In this document: positions 1-8,946 of the stretch, piece after piece | Layout of the letters: each line of letters starts with the position of its first letter | How positions within the stretch are numbered: position 1 is the first letter of the stretch | Source of the DNA: Gemmatimonadales bacterium | GTDB taxonomy: Bacteria; Gemmatimonadota; Gemmatimonadetes; Gemmatimonadales; GWC2-71-9 | Assembly (NCBI GenBank): GCA_030601605.1 | Contig: JAUVTI010000006.1 | Coordinates: forward strand, 1-29,809 | Reading direction: 5' to 3' | DNA length: 29,809 nucleotides | Program-made: the position numbers and the translations under genes | Notes under the pieces: model-generated | Databases searched by the model: none | The model's input: only the letters and a program-made list of their open reading frames with translations | What the model was told of the DNA's origin: nothing

Positions 1-801
1 AAGCTCCTGCTCTCGGAGTTGCTGATCGAGGGCGGCGTGGAGGTCGTGAATCGGGATGAAGCGGCGTGGCGGGCGCTACCGGGCCGCGGGGGGCTGCGCC
101 GCGTGTGGTGGGGCACGGGGGAGGACGTGGACGTGCGGGCTCGCGACGTGTCTCTCGAGTTCACCGGTGCGCGCTTCACGCTCGAGTTCGGGGATGAGGC
201 GCTGCCGGCCGCGCTGCCGCTGCTGGGCGACTTCAACGTGTCCAATGCGCTCGCCGCCGCCGCCACTGCGTGGGCGGTCGGCGAGGACGCGGGCGCGATC
301 GTGGAGCGGCTCCGCTCCGCTCCCCAGGTCCCGGGACGCATGGAGCGGCTCGTGCATGGTGAGTTCGTCGTGTTGCGCGACTACGCGCACACGCCGGACG
401 CGCTGGAGCGCGCGATCGAGGCGCTGCGGCCGGTTACAGAAGGGCGCCTCATAGTGTTGTTCGGCGCAGGTGGGGACAGGGACCGGGCCAAGCGCCCGAT
501 CATGGGCGCTGTCGCGGCGCGCGGCGCCGACATTGCGGTAGTGACGTCGGACAACCCCCGCACGGAAGACCCGGACGCGATAATCGACGAGATCGAGATT
601 GGCATGGGGGAGTTCGAGCACGTGCGCATCCACGACCGGCGCGAGGCCATTCGGCATGCGGTGGGGATGTGCCGGGCGGGTGACGTCCTCTTGCTGGCGG
701 GCAAGGGGCACGAGACGTACCAGGTCGTGGGGACCGAGCGTCATCCGTTCGACGAGAAGACGATCGTGGCCGAGGTCGTCGCGGAGCGGGGGGACGCGTG
801 A
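1..801 (+). CDS. murE: UDP-MurNAc-tripeptide synthetase MurE, C-terminal part (5' truncated)
   Basis: Mur ligase that adds meso-diaminopimelate to UDP-MurNAc-L-Ala-D-Glu in the cytoplasm. The reading frame is open from the first base, so the N-terminal UDP-binding domain and the ATP P-loop lie outside the window. Visible are the end of the central domain (NVSNALAAAA, PGRMERL) and the C-terminal domain, with DYAHTPDALERAI, FGAGGDRDRAKRP, SDNPRTEDP and LLAGKGHETYQ. The DNPR motif is the family signature for meso-DAP rather than lysine recognition, which fits a Gram-negative wall. The stop TGA is inside GTGA shared with murF, implying coupled translation. Identity is secure. Confidence 0.96.
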   Translation, partial: KLLLSELLIEGGVEVVNRDEAAWRALPGRGGLRRVWWGTGEDVDVRARDVSLEFTGARFTLEFGDEALPAALPLLGDFNVSNALAAAATAWAVGEDAGAIVERLRSAPQVPGRMERLVHGEFVVLRDYAHTPDALERAIEALRPVTEGRLIVLFGAGGDRDRAKRPIMGAVAARGADIAVVTSDNPRTEDPDAIIDEIEIGMGEFEHVRIHDRREAIRHAVGMCRAGDVLLLAGKGHETYQVVGTERHPFDEKTIVAEVVAERGDA

Positions 802-2141
802 GCGACTGGACGAGCGACCGGGTCGCTGCGGTGCTCGGAGGGCTGCCCGTGGAGCCGCAGCGCTTCTCGGGCATCGGCACAGACAGCCGCACGTTGGAGC
901 CCGGGGCGCTGTTCGTGGCGTTGGCGGGTGAGCGGTTCGACGGGCACGAGTTTCTCGCGCAGGCGAAGGAGCGCGGTGCGCTGGGGGCGGTGGTGCGCAC
1001 CGGCACGGGCCCGGTGGACGGACTCGCGACATTCGAGGTGGACGACACGCTGGCCGCCCTCGGTGCGCTGGCGCTGGCGCGGCGCCGTGAGGTTCAGGGT
1101 CCCGTGGTGGCTGTCACGGGGACCAACGGGAAGACGGCGACCAAGGAAATGCTCGCCTGCGTCGTCGGGACGAAGTGGCGCGTGCACGCCACGCGGGGGA
1201 ACCTCAACAACCTGATAGGCGTGCCGCTCACGATACTCGCCGCTCCCGATGACACCGATGCGCTGGTGATCGAAGTGGGTGCCAGCATTCCGGGCGAGAT
1301 CGAGCGGCTGCGGCGCATTGTGGAGCCCACGCTGGGCGTCGTGACGAACGTCTCGACCGGACACGTGGAGGGTTTCGGCTCGCTCGAGGGCGCGTTGGGC
1401 GAGAAGGTGTTGCTGCTCGCGGACGTGCCGATCGCGGTCGTGGGAACTCAGCCCCCCGAGCTGGCCGAGCGCGCGCGGGCCGTTGCCGTGCGGGCGATTT
1501 CCGCCGGTGCGGGCCCGGGCGCCGACGTGCGTCCCGATGCGTGGCGGCTCGACGGGGAGGGGAAGCCAGAGATTACGTTCATGGGCGTCCCGATGAGACT
1601 GCCGTTGATCGGGCGGCACCAGGTCGAGAACGCGATGCTCGCGCTCGCTGTTGCGGTCGAGCTGGGGGTCGACATCGCGGCGGCGGCCGAGGCGCTCACG
1701 GGAATCGCGCTTCCGCCGGGCAGATGCCAGCTCCTGGAACACGGCGACCTGGTCGTGATGCACGACGCGTACAACTCCAACCCGGCATCGCTCGGCGCCG
1801 CGCTCGAGACAGCGGTGGCCCTGCGCGGCGGGCGGCGGCTAGTGGTGGTGGTGGGTACCATGCTGGAGCTCGGTTCCCAGAGCGGTGCCCTGCACGAGTT
1901 GATGGCCGAGCGGGTGATGGACGTCGAGCCGGCCATCGTCGCGGCGGTGGGAGCGTTCGTGCCGGCGTTCGAGCGGCACCGAGCCGCACTCGGTGACCGG
2001 TTGCTCACAGCGGCCGACCCCGCCAGTTTGGGGAAGCTCCTCGGGCCCCGACTCAAGGGAGACGAGTTCGTGCTGATGAAGGCCTCGCGCGGCGTCCAGC
2101 TGGAGCGCGCGATCCCATTTCTCACGCCGGATGGTGACTAG
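798..2141 (+). CDS. murF: UDP-MurNAc-tripeptide:D-Ala-D-Ala ligase MurF
   Basis: Adds D-Ala-D-Ala to UDP-MurNAc-tripeptide, the last cytoplasmic step of the pentapeptide precursor. The 447-residue protein has the full Mur ligase layout: N-terminal substrate domain, ATP loop VTGTNGKTATKEM near residue 110, GNLNNLIGVPLT, EVGASIPGEIERL, the central-domain GRHQVENAMLA, and DAYNSNPASLGAAL in the third domain, which is the MurF form of this motif. The GTG start at 798 overlaps the murE stop by four bases. No separate Shine-Dalgarno is needed if the genes are coupled. Length is normal for the family. Confidence 0.97.
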   Translation: MSDWTSDRVAAVLGGLPVEPQRFSGIGTDSRTLEPGALFVALAGERFDGHEFLAQAKERGALGAVVRTGTGPVDGLATFEVDDTLAALGALALARRREVQGPVVAVTGTNGKTATKEMLACVVGTKWRVHATRGNLNNLIGVPLTILAAPDDTDALVIEVGASIPGEIERLRRIVEPTLGVVTNVSTGHVEGFGSLEGALGEKVLLLADVPIAVVGTQPPELAERARAVAVRAISAGAGPGADVRPDAWRLDGEGKPEITFMGVPMRLPLIGRHQVENAMLALAVAVELGVDIAAAAEALTGIALPPGRCQLLEHGDLVVMHDAYNSNPASLGAALETAVALRGGRRLVVVVGTMLELGSQSGALHELMAERVMDVEPAIVAAVGAFVPAFERHRAALGDRLLTAADPASLGKLLGPRLKGDEFVLMKASRGVQLERAIPFLTPDGD

Positions 2142-2144
2142 CCC

Positions 2145-3266
2145 GTGCTCTACCATCTCCTGACGCCGCTGGCCGATCGGTTCATCGCGTTCAATCTCTT
2201 CTACTACATCTCCTTTCGGGCGGCGGCGGCGGCGTTCACCGCGATAGTCCTGGCCTTCTTCGTCGGGCCGCTCATGATCCGCAAGCTCAAGCAGCACAAC
2301 GTCGGGCAGGTGATTCGCGCCGAGGGCCCCGCCTCGCACCAGGCGAAGCGCGGCACGCCCACAATGGGTGGGGGGATCGTCCTGCTGTGCACGTTGCTTC
2401 CCACCCTGCTGTGGGCGCAGCTGGACAACCGCTACGTCATCGTCGCCGCCGTGGCGACGCTGTGGATGGGCGCCATTGGATTCGTGGACGACTACCTCAA
2501 GTTCGTCTCGGGAAAACCCCGCGGACTCGTGGCCCGGCACAAGCTGATCGGTCAGGTGACGTTTGGCGTGGTGCTGGGAACGTACCTGCTGCTGAACCCG
2601 CTAGTGGACACGGTTCCCGCCAGCTCGACCACGCTGCCGTTCTTCAAGTACGTCGTGGTTACGCTCCCGCCGCTGCTCTATGTGGTATTCGTGACTCTCG
2701 TGCTCACGGGGACCAGCAATGCGGTCAACCTCACCGATGGACTGGACGGGCTGGCCATCGGGCTGAGTGCGATCGCCGCAGTTGCGTTTGCGGTCTTCGC
2801 GTACCTGTTCGGGCGCATCGACGCGGCTGAGTACCTGCTCGTGTTCTACCTCCCCGGTGCAGGGGAGCTGACGATCTTCTGTGCCAGCCTGTTCGGCGCG
2901 GCGCTCGGCTTCCTGTGGTTCAATGCCCATCCGGCCGAAGTGTTCATGGGCGACACGGGCAGCCTCGCGCTGGGCGGTGCGTTTGGCACCGTGGCGATCC
3001 TGCTCAAGTCCGAGTTCCTGCTCCTCTTGGTCGGCGGCGTGTTCGTCGCGGAAGCGCTCTCGGTGATCATCCAGACCGGTGTGTTCCGCCACCGCAAGAG
3101 GCGCCACGGCCGAGAGTACGCGGAGCAGCACCGCGTGTTCCGCATGGCGCCGCTGCACCACCACTTCGAGAAGATGGGATGGGCCGAGTCGAAGGTGGTG
3201 ACACGGTTCTACATAATCGGCATTCTCTGCGCCTTGTTCGCGCTCTCTACGCTCAAGATTCGATGA
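2145..3266 (+). CDS. mraY: Phospho-MurNAc-pentapeptide transferase MraY
   Basis: Integral inner-membrane enzyme that transfers phospho-MurNAc-pentapeptide to undecaprenyl phosphate, making lipid I. It has 373 residues with about ten hydrophobic helices. Signatures are TPTMGGG (residues 71-77), FVDDYLKF with the aspartate pair at 115-116 (the same numbers as in E. coli), LTDGLDGLAIG, FMGDTGSLALGG, and the HHHFE motif in the last cytoplasmic loop. The GTG start lies three bases after the murF stop. The 3' end overlaps murD in ATGA. Identity is secure. Confidence 0.97.
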   Translation: MLYHLLTPLADRFIAFNLFYYISFRAAAAAFTAIVLAFFVGPLMIRKLKQHNVGQVIRAEGPASHQAKRGTPTMGGGIVLLCTLLPTLLWAQLDNRYVIVAAVATLWMGAIGFVDDYLKFVSGKPRGLVARHKLIGQVTFGVVLGTYLLLNPLVDTVPASSTTLPFFKYVVVTLPPLLYVVFVTLVLTGTSNAVNLTDGLDGLAIGLSAIAAVAFAVFAYLFGRIDAAEYLLVFYLPGAGELTIFCASLFGAALGFLWFNAHPAEVFMGDTGSLALGGAFGTVAILLKSEFLLLLVGGVFVAEALSVIIQTGVFRHRKRRHGREYAEQHRVFRMAPLHHHFEKMGWAESKVVTRFYIIGILCALFALSTLKIR

Positions 3267-4609
3267 TTCCGGACGCCTGGCGTCGGGGTGAGGTGGCGGT
3301 GATCGGTTTGGGACGCAGCGGCCTCGCCGCCGGCCGCTGGCTCGCCGCGCAGGGGCTTGCAGTGTACGCGTCCGATCAAGCCGACACTCCCTCGATACAG
3401 ACCGCCGCGAACCTGCTGCGCGCCGCCGGAGCCGCGGTGGATGTGGGGTGTCACGACCTCGAGCGAATCGGCAGTGCCACGGCGGTCGTCGTGTCGCCCG
3501 GCGTGCCGCCCGAAGCGGCGCCGCTCGTGGCGGCCCGGGAAGCGGGCGTCGAGATCGTGGCGGAGCTCGACCTCGGCGTGCGCTCCCTGGGTGACTCACA
3601 GCTGCTGGTCGTGACGGGCACGAACGGGAAGACGACCACGACAGCGATGATTGCGCACCTGCTCGCGGTGGCGGGCGTCGATGCCGTTGTAGCAGGCAAC
3701 ATCGGTCGGCCGCTCACCGACCTGGCGGCTGACCCCTCGCCGCCCAAGTGGATCGCGCTCGAGGTGTCGTCGTTCCAGCTCCATGACTCGCCCCACCTCG
3801 TGCCGGCGGTCGGCGTGCTCACCAACCTGGCGCCGGATCACCTGGACCGATATCCCGACGTGGCCGCCTACTACGAGGACAAGCGGCTGCTGTTCCGCAA
3901 CTCGACCGACGCTTCCGTGTGGATCCTGAACGGAGACGACCGCGCAGTGCTCGACCTGGCGCGCGGCGCGCGCGGTGCGCACCGCCATTGGAGCCTGGAG
4001 CGCCAGTCCGATGGGTGGTACGACCGTGAGTCCGGGTGGTTGATGTTGCGCGGAACACCGCTCCTGGCACGCGACGAGCTCAAGCTGCTCGGCGACCACA
4101 ACGTGGGGAACGCGCTGGCTGCCGCGCTCGCTGCCGAGAGCGCGGGGGTGCCGTCCGCAGAGCTCGCTCGTGCTCTGGCGACGTTCGAGCCGCCTGGGCA
4201 CCGTCTGGAGCCGGTGGCGACGCGGCGGCGGATCCTGTGGATCAACGACTCCAAGGCGACCAACGTCTCGGCCGCCGGCGTTGCGCTCCGCGCGATGAGC
4301 CAACCCTACGTGCTCATCCTGGGCGGCCGGCCCAAGGGCGAGTCGTTCGCGCCGCTCGCAGAGCAGCTGGGAGCCAGGTGCCGCGCGGTAGTGGGCTACG
4401 GAGAGGCGGCCGATCAGATCGCCAGGGAGCTGGGGCCGGCGGGCGCCGTCGAGGTCGTACCCGGATTCGATGCGGCCGTCGAGCGGGCTGGGGCGGTCGC
4501 ACGCGAAGGGGACGCGGTGCTGCTGTCGCCCGCGTGCGCCAGCTTCGATCAGTTCGCCAACTACGAGGAGCGGGGCCGGCGCTTCCGCCATCTCGTGGAG
4601 GCGATGTGA
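3263..4609 (+). CDS. murD: UDP-MurNAc-L-alanine:D-glutamate ligase MurD
   Basis: Cytoplasmic Mur ligase that adds D-glutamate. The protein from ATG 3263 has 448 residues: N-terminal Rossmann motif VIGLGRSGLAAG, ATP loop VTGTNGKTTTTAM near residue 115, NIGRPL, EVSSFQL, NLAPDHLDRY, GDHNVGNALAA, and in the third domain PPGHRLEPV, NDSKATN, LGGRPKG and SPACASFDQF. The start was chosen because ATGA joins it to the mraY stop and because the Rossmann motif follows at once; the frame is also open upstream but only as a shadow inside mraY. The 3' end overlaps ftsW in GTGA. Confidence 0.97.
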   Translation: MIPDAWRRGEVAVIGLGRSGLAAGRWLAAQGLAVYASDQADTPSIQTAANLLRAAGAAVDVGCHDLERIGSATAVVVSPGVPPEAAPLVAAREAGVEIVAELDLGVRSLGDSQLLVVTGTNGKTTTTAMIAHLLAVAGVDAVVAGNIGRPLTDLAADPSPPKWIALEVSSFQLHDSPHLVPAVGVLTNLAPDHLDRYPDVAAYYEDKRLLFRNSTDASVWILNGDDRAVLDLARGARGAHRHWSLERQSDGWYDRESGWLMLRGTPLLARDELKLLGDHNVGNALAAALAAESAGVPSAELARALATFEPPGHRLEPVATRRRILWINDSKATNVSAAGVALRAMSQPYVLILGGRPKGESFAPLAEQLGARCRAVVGYGEAADQIARELGPAGAVEVVPGFDAAVERAGAVAREGDAVLLSPACASFDQFANYEERGRRFRHLVEAM

Positions 4610-5745
4610 GTCCGGCCCGCGAGCAGGTTGGGGCCGTGTGGGAGAGCCGGCTGCTCGGGATCGTTGCCGCAACTCTGGTGGTGTTCGGAATCGCGGCCGT
4701 CTACGGGGCGTCCAGCATCTGGGCGGTGCAGGAAGGCCACCCCGGAGGCTTCTTCGCCCTGCGCCAGCTGATCGGGGCAGTGCTCGGAGTCACACTGCTG
4801 CTGATAGCCGCCCGCCTCGACTACCGCCTGTGGCGGCGCTGGGCTTGGGTGTTGCTCGGCGCAGTGGCGGTGATGCTGGTGGTGCCGTTGCTTCCGTTCA
4901 CGCACGCCATCGCGCCAGAGGTGAACGGCGCGCGGCGCTGGATCGCGGCGGGACCCGTTACCATCCAGCCGTCCGAGCTGGCAAAGCTCGCCGTGGTTGT
5001 GTGGGCCGCCATGCTGGCGGTCAAGAAGGGGACGGTGATCAGGCAGTTCAGGAAGGGTCTGATGCCGTTCATCGTCGTCCTGGCTCCGCTCACGGCGCTC
5101 ATCGTTCTAGAACCCGATCTCTCCACCGCCACTGTGGTGCTCCTGCTGGCCGGCGTAGTGCTATTCACCGCGGGAGCACGCATCGGCCACTTCCTGCTCA
5201 TCGGCATCGTGTTGTTGCCGCTCCTGTGGCACGAGATCGTGAGCGCGCAGTACCGCTTGGCGCGCATGCTGACGTTCCTCAGCGCGGGCGGCGACGTGGC
5301 GGAGTCGAGCTGGCAGATCCAGCAGTCGCTGATCGGGATGGGGGCTGGACGGGTTCTGGGCGTGGGCTTCGGCGAGGGCCTCCAGAAGCTCGGCTACCTG
5401 CCGTACGCGTACTCCGACTTCATCTTCAGCACGATCGGCGAGGAGTGGGGGTTCGTGGGCGTGACGCTCGTGCTGGCCCTGCTGGCGCTCTACCTGTGGC
5501 TCGGGTTTCGCATCGCGCGAAGCGCGGCCGATCCGTTCGGGATGCTGCTGGCGAGTGGGCTCACCGCGATGATCGGCACCGCCGCGGTCCTGCACATCGG
5601 CGTCACGCTGGCAGTAGTGCCTACCACGGGGATTCCGATGCCCTTCGTGTCCTACGGTCGCTCCAGCCTGATCGTCTCGCTGATTGCAACCGGGATCATC
5701 ATCAGCGTCGCGCAGAGCCCGGCGCGCGCCAAGGCGCGAAGATGA
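4606..5745 (+). CDS. ftsW: SEDS peptidoglycan glycosyltransferase / division protein FtsW
   Basis: Polytopic SEDS protein that polymerises lipid II glycan strands at the septum with its partner class B PBP, FtsI (not in the window). From GTG 4606 (GTGA overlap with murD) it has 379 residues and about ten membrane helices. Family motifs are NGARRWI, QPSELAKL, LEPDLSTA, the long loop QQSLIGMGAGRVLGVGFG with AYSDFIFSTIGEEWGF, and GIPMPFVSYGRSSL. The YSDFIF..IGEE form and the dcw position favour FtsW over RodA. Oddity: the last motif reads SYGRSS where SYGGSS is usual. Confidence 0.95.
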   Translation: MSPAREQVGAVWESRLLGIVAATLVVFGIAAVYGASSIWAVQEGHPGGFFALRQLIGAVLGVTLLLIAARLDYRLWRRWAWVLLGAVAVMLVVPLLPFTHAIAPEVNGARRWIAAGPVTIQPSELAKLAVVVWAAMLAVKKGTVIRQFRKGLMPFIVVLAPLTALIVLEPDLSTATVVLLLAGVVLFTAGARIGHFLLIGIVLLPLLWHEIVSAQYRLARMLTFLSAGGDVAESSWQIQQSLIGMGAGRVLGVGFGEGLQKLGYLPYAYSDFIFSTIGEEWGFVGVTLVLALLALYLWLGFRIARSAADPFGMLLASGLTAMIGTAAVLHIGVTLAVVPTTGIPMPFVSYGRSSLIVSLIATGIIISVAQSPARAKARR

Positions 5746-6836
5746 TCCGCGTCCTCATCGCCGGGGGCGGAACGGGAGGGCACCTGATGCCCGCTCTCGC
5801 GCTGGCCGAGGCTCTTGTCGCCGAGCGACGAGACGTAGAGCCGGTGCTGGTGGGCGCCAAGCGCGGCGTCGAGGCCCAGCTGCTTCCCACCCGACCATAT
5901 CGCTACCATCTGCTGCCGGTCGAGCCGATCCATCGTCGTGCGTGGTGGAGGAACTTCAAGTGGCCCCTCATCCTGAGGCGGCTCCTCGCCGAGGGCGCCC
6001 GGGTGCTCGACGAGGAACGGCCGGCGCTCGCGGTTGGTACGGGCGGTTACGCCGCCGGGCCTATTCTGGTGCAGGCGCTGAGGCGCGGGATACCGGTTGC
6101 GCTCCAGGAGCAGAACGCCTTTCCCGGGCTCACCACCAGGAGGCTCGCGCGCCGCGCGCGCCAGATCCATCTCGGGTTTCCCGAGGCGGCGAGCCACTTG
6201 AAGCCGGGTCCCGGCACCGCGGTCTTCGAGTACGGCAACCCGATAGCGCCGCTCCCCAGCCCGCGTCCGTCCAAGGAGGATGCCCGCGCGAGCCTCGGCA
6301 TCGCCGCAGACGCCCGCGCCCTGCTGGTGATGGGGGGGAGCCAGGGGGCGCGTTCGGTGAACCGCGTCGTGGCGGAGGCGCTCGACGAGGGACTCCTCGA
6401 CGGTGTCACCCTCCTGTGGAGCACGGGAGCGGGGATGTGGGAAGAGTACCGGAAGTACGACGCTCCCCCGGGTAGGCAGCTCAAGCCGTTCTGGGATCCC
6501 ATCGCGGAGGCCTACGCGGCCTGCGACCTGGCGCTGGCGCGCTCCGGAGCGATGACCACCGCCGAGCTGTGCGCCTGGGAGCTGCCGTCGGTCCTGGTCC
6601 CGCTCCCCACCTCCGCCGGGGGGCATCAGACCCGCAACGCCGAGGCCCTGGCCCGCACGGGGGCAGCCATACACCTGCCGGATCCCGGGATCACCGCTCA
6701 GCGGCTCGGGGGCAAGGTCCGCGGCCTGCTGGACGACCCCGAGCGGCTCACCGCGATGGGGGTCGCGGCGGCCTCCCGCGGACACCCGAAAGCAGCCGAA
6801 AATATCGCCCGCCGGCTCCTCGCCTTGGTGAGCTAA
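5742..6836 (+). CDS. murG: UDP-GlcNAc:lipid I N-acetylglucosaminyltransferase MurG
   Basis: Peripheral inner-membrane GT-B (family 28) enzyme that converts lipid I to lipid II. From ATG 5742 (ATGA overlap with ftsW) it has 364 residues. It opens with IAGGGTGGHLMPALALAEAL, the glycine-rich loop of MurG. It continues with GTGGYAAGP, QEQNAFPGLTTR, GGSQGARSVN between the two lobes, and the C-terminal UDP-GlcNAc site ARSGAMTTAEL..PSVLVPLPTSAGGHQTRNA. All conserved blocks are present. It ends the first run of overlapping genes: 50 untranslated bases follow before murC. Confidence 0.97.
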   Translation: MIRVLIAGGGTGGHLMPALALAEALVAERRDVEPVLVGAKRGVEAQLLPTRPYRYHLLPVEPIHRRAWWRNFKWPLILRRLLAEGARVLDEERPALAVGTGGYAAGPILVQALRRGIPVALQEQNAFPGLTTRRLARRARQIHLGFPEAASHLKPGPGTAVFEYGNPIAPLPSPRPSKEDARASLGIAADARALLVMGGSQGARSVNRVVAEALDEGLLDGVTLLWSTGAGMWEEYRKYDAPPGRQLKPFWDPIAEAYAACDLALARSGAMTTAELCAWELPSVLVPLPTSAGGHQTRNAEALARTGAAIHLPDPGITAQRLGGKVRGLLDDPERLTAMGVAAASRGHPKAAENIARRLLALVS

Positions 6837-6846
6837 GTCCAGAAGC

Positions 6847-6875
6847 TTTCAAAACTTGCGCGATTTTCTTATATT
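6847..6875 (+). promoter_or_regulatory. Candidate promoter for murC
   Basis: The 50-base gap between murG and murC is strikingly AT-rich in a GC-rich setting. It contains TATATT at 6870-6875 (five of six bases of the sigma-70 -10 consensus), followed by GC. A weak -35 candidate, TTTCAA at 6847-6852 (three of six), lies 17 bases upstream. Only 11 bases separate the -10 box from the murC ATG, so the transcript would have a leader of about five bases. It would give murC, ftsQ, ftsA and ftsZ expression independent of the upstream mur genes. Predicted by eye only. Confidence 0.5.
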
Positions 6876-6886
6876 GCCGTCCGAAG

Positions 6887-8269
6887 ATGCACCTATACGC
6901 CTCGGAGGATCCCCGGCCCATCCATTTCGTGGGGATAGCAGGCGCCGGGATGAGTGCGTTGGCACTCATTGCCTTGCGCCGCGGGGTGCCAGTCACCGGA
7001 TGCGATACCTGCCCAGACGGAGCCGCGGAGCTGGCGGAGCTGGGTGCTCAGATATCAGCGGGGCATGACGGAAGCCACGTAAGTGGAGCACGGGCAGTGG
7101 TTTACACGGCAGCCGTGCCGTCCGACCACCCCGAGCTGAAGGCCGCCCGGCGCAGCGGCGTACCACTGCTGGGGCGCGCAGAGGCCCTGCGCGAGCTCAT
7201 CGAGGGCCGCAAGGTGATCGCGGTGGGCGGCACGCACGGCAAGACGACGACCACGGCGATGGTCACCGATGCCCTGGTGGCGGCGGGGAAGGACCCTACG
7301 GCGCTCGTGGGGGGGCGCGTGGCCGCATGGGGCGGCAACGCGCGGCTCGGCGGTGACGAGCTCTACGTGGTCGAGGCCGACGAGTACGACCGCGCCCTGC
7401 TCAAGCTGGAGCCGACCGTGGCGCTCGTCGGCAACGTGGAGGCCGATCACCTCGAGTGCTACGAGGGTTCGGTCGATTCGCTCGAGGGAGCGTTCGCGGA
7501 TTTCGCGGAGCGGGCCGAGCGCGTGATCGTGGGCGCCGACGACGCAGGTGCGAAGCGCGTGGGCGCGGTCATAGACGCGCCGGTGTGGCGGGCGGGCCTG
7601 GCAGACGGCGCCGACATCCGGCTGACGGACGTGGCGCGAGAGCGCGAGGCCAACACCGCCCAGCTGACGCTGCCCGGCGGTGAGCGCCACCGCCTGGAGC
7701 TGCGGGTGCCGGGGCTCCACAACCTGCGCAACGCTGCCATGGCGGTGGGCGCCGTGCTCGCGGTCGGCGCCGATGTGAAGGCGGCGCTCGCGGGCCTGAC
7801 CGAGTTCGAGGGTGTGGCACGGCGCTTCGAGGTATTGGGTACGGTGCGCGGGGTGACCGTCGTCGACGACTACGCGCACCACCCGTCGGAGGTCGCTGTG
7901 ACGCTGGCGGCGGCGCGGCAGCGGTTTCCGGAGGCGCGGGTCGTGGCGGTGTTCCAGCCGCACCTGTACTCGCGCACGAGGCTGATGGGCGACGCCATGG
8001 GGATCGCGCTGGCCATGGCCGACCTCGCGCTGGTGACCGACGTGTACGCGGCGCGGGAGGAGCCGATCCCCGGCGTGAGCGGCAAGCTCGTCGTACGGGC
8101 GGCGCTCCGAGCCGGCGCCGAGGTCGAGTGGGTGCCACAGTGCGGGCGGCTCGCCGACCGGTTGCAGGAAGTGGTGGCGGACGGCGATGTCGTGCTCACG
8201 CTCGGAGCGGGCGACGTCACTGCGGTGGGGCGCGAGCTGCTGCGGCGCCTCGCGGGCCTGGCGGCGTGA
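6887..8269 (+). CDS. murC: UDP-MurNAc:L-alanine ligase MurC
   Basis: First Mur ligase, adding L-alanine to UDP-MurNAc in the cytoplasm. From ATG 6887 it has 460 residues: HFVGIAGAGMSALA, the dinucleotide-like loop typical of MurC; VYTAAVPSDHPE; ATP loop GGTHGKTTTTAM near residue 115; EADEYDRALLKL; VGNVEADHLECY; PGLHNLRNAAMAVG; and in the third domain DDYAHHPSEV, FQPHLYSRT and LTLGAGDV. No Shine-Dalgarno is seen before the ATG, consistent with the leaderless promoter proposed just upstream. The 3' end overlaps ftsQ in GTGA; murB, often found here, is absent. Confidence 0.97.
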   Translation: MHLYASEDPRPIHFVGIAGAGMSALALIALRRGVPVTGCDTCPDGAAELAELGAQISAGHDGSHVSGARAVVYTAAVPSDHPELKAARRSGVPLLGRAEALRELIEGRKVIAVGGTHGKTTTTAMVTDALVAAGKDPTALVGGRVAAWGGNARLGGDELYVVEADEYDRALLKLEPTVALVGNVEADHLECYEGSVDSLEGAFADFAERAERVIVGADDAGAKRVGAVIDAPVWRAGLADGADIRLTDVAREREANTAQLTLPGGERHRLELRVPGLHNLRNAAMAVGAVLAVGADVKAALAGLTEFEGVARRFEVLGTVRGVTVVDDYAHHPSEVAVTLAAARQRFPEARVVAVFQPHLYSRTRLMGDAMGIALAMADLALVTDVYAAREEPIPGVSGKLVVRAALRAGAEVEWVPQCGRLADRLQEVVADGDVVLTLGAGDVTAVGRELLRRLAGLAA

Positions 8270-8946
8270 GACGGCGACTCGCTTTCGCGGCCATCGCGCT
8301 GGGCGCGATCGGCGCCGTCGTCGTGCTGGGGCCGCTTGCGCTGAGGCAGGTGGCGTTCTTCGGAGTGCGTCAGGTGGAGCTCGTTGGGCTGCGCTACCTG
8401 GCGCCCGAGCAGGTGTTGGCGACGCTCAGGCTCGCGCCGGACCGTCATCTGTTCGACCCGGTGGGCGAGATCGAACGCCGGGCGGAGGCGATCCCGGGGG
8501 TTGAACGCGTGTCGGTCACGCGGCGCTTGCCCGGAACGCTGCGATTGACGTTCGTGGAGCGTGTGCCGGTGGCGTTCGCCCCGGGGCCTGCGGGCCTGGT
8601 TCCACTGGACGCCGACGCGCGGCCCATGCCCTACGACCCGGCGCTCACCGGATTCGACTTGCCGGTGCTCGACCGGCCGGACTCGGTCCTGGTGCAGGCG
8701 TTGGCGCAGGTGCGCGTGGCGGATTCGGTCCTGTTCCAGCGCGTGGACGCGGCGCGCCGCGGCCGGGGCGGGATGGTGGTTCTCGAACTTGGGACGAGGC
8801 AGATACTGCTGCAGCCGATGCCGACGATTGACGAGATAAGGGCGGTGGAGACGGTGCGCCGACATCTGGTGCGCTCCGGGCGCGCATTCGACGTGTTGGA
8901 CGCCAGGTTTGGCGGATGGGTCGTGGTGCGCAGGGGGCGAGCGTGA
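8266..8946 (+). CDS. ftsQ: Cell division protein FtsQ/DivIB
   Basis: Bitopic inner-membrane protein of the divisome, expected to work with FtsB and FtsL at the septum. From GTG 8266 it has 226 residues: a short basic N-terminus (RRR), one membrane helix at about 5-27, then a periplasmic POTRA domain at about 34-102 (VRQVELVGLRYL, IPGVERVSVTRRLPGTLRLTFVERVPVA) and a beta domain. The family is poorly conserved, but POTRA plus the place between murC and ftsA makes the call firm. It overlaps both neighbours in GTGA. It is shorter than the E. coli protein (276). Confidence 0.9.
   Translation: MRRRLAFAAIALGAIGAVVVLGPLALRQVAFFGVRQVELVGLRYLAPEQVLATLRLAPDRHLFDPVGEIERRAEAIPGVERVSVTRRLPGTLRLTFVERVPVAFAPGPAGLVPLDADARPMPYDPALTGFDLPVLDRPDSVLVQALAQVRVADSVLFQRVDAARRGRGGMVVLELGTRQILLQPMPTIDEIRAVETVRRHLVRSGRAFDVLDARFGGWVVVRRGRA

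Noticed and set aside
741..1763. Antisense open frames (up to 340 codons) opposite murE and murF, and similar ones across the dcw cluster
   Set aside because: Expected in very GC-rich DNA where stop codons are rare off-frame; no family motifs and no ribosome sites.
6856..6875. TTGCGC and TATATT before murC as a -35/-10 pair
   Set aside because: Only eight bases separate them, far too short for sigma-70; a weaker TTTCAA at the right distance was used instead.
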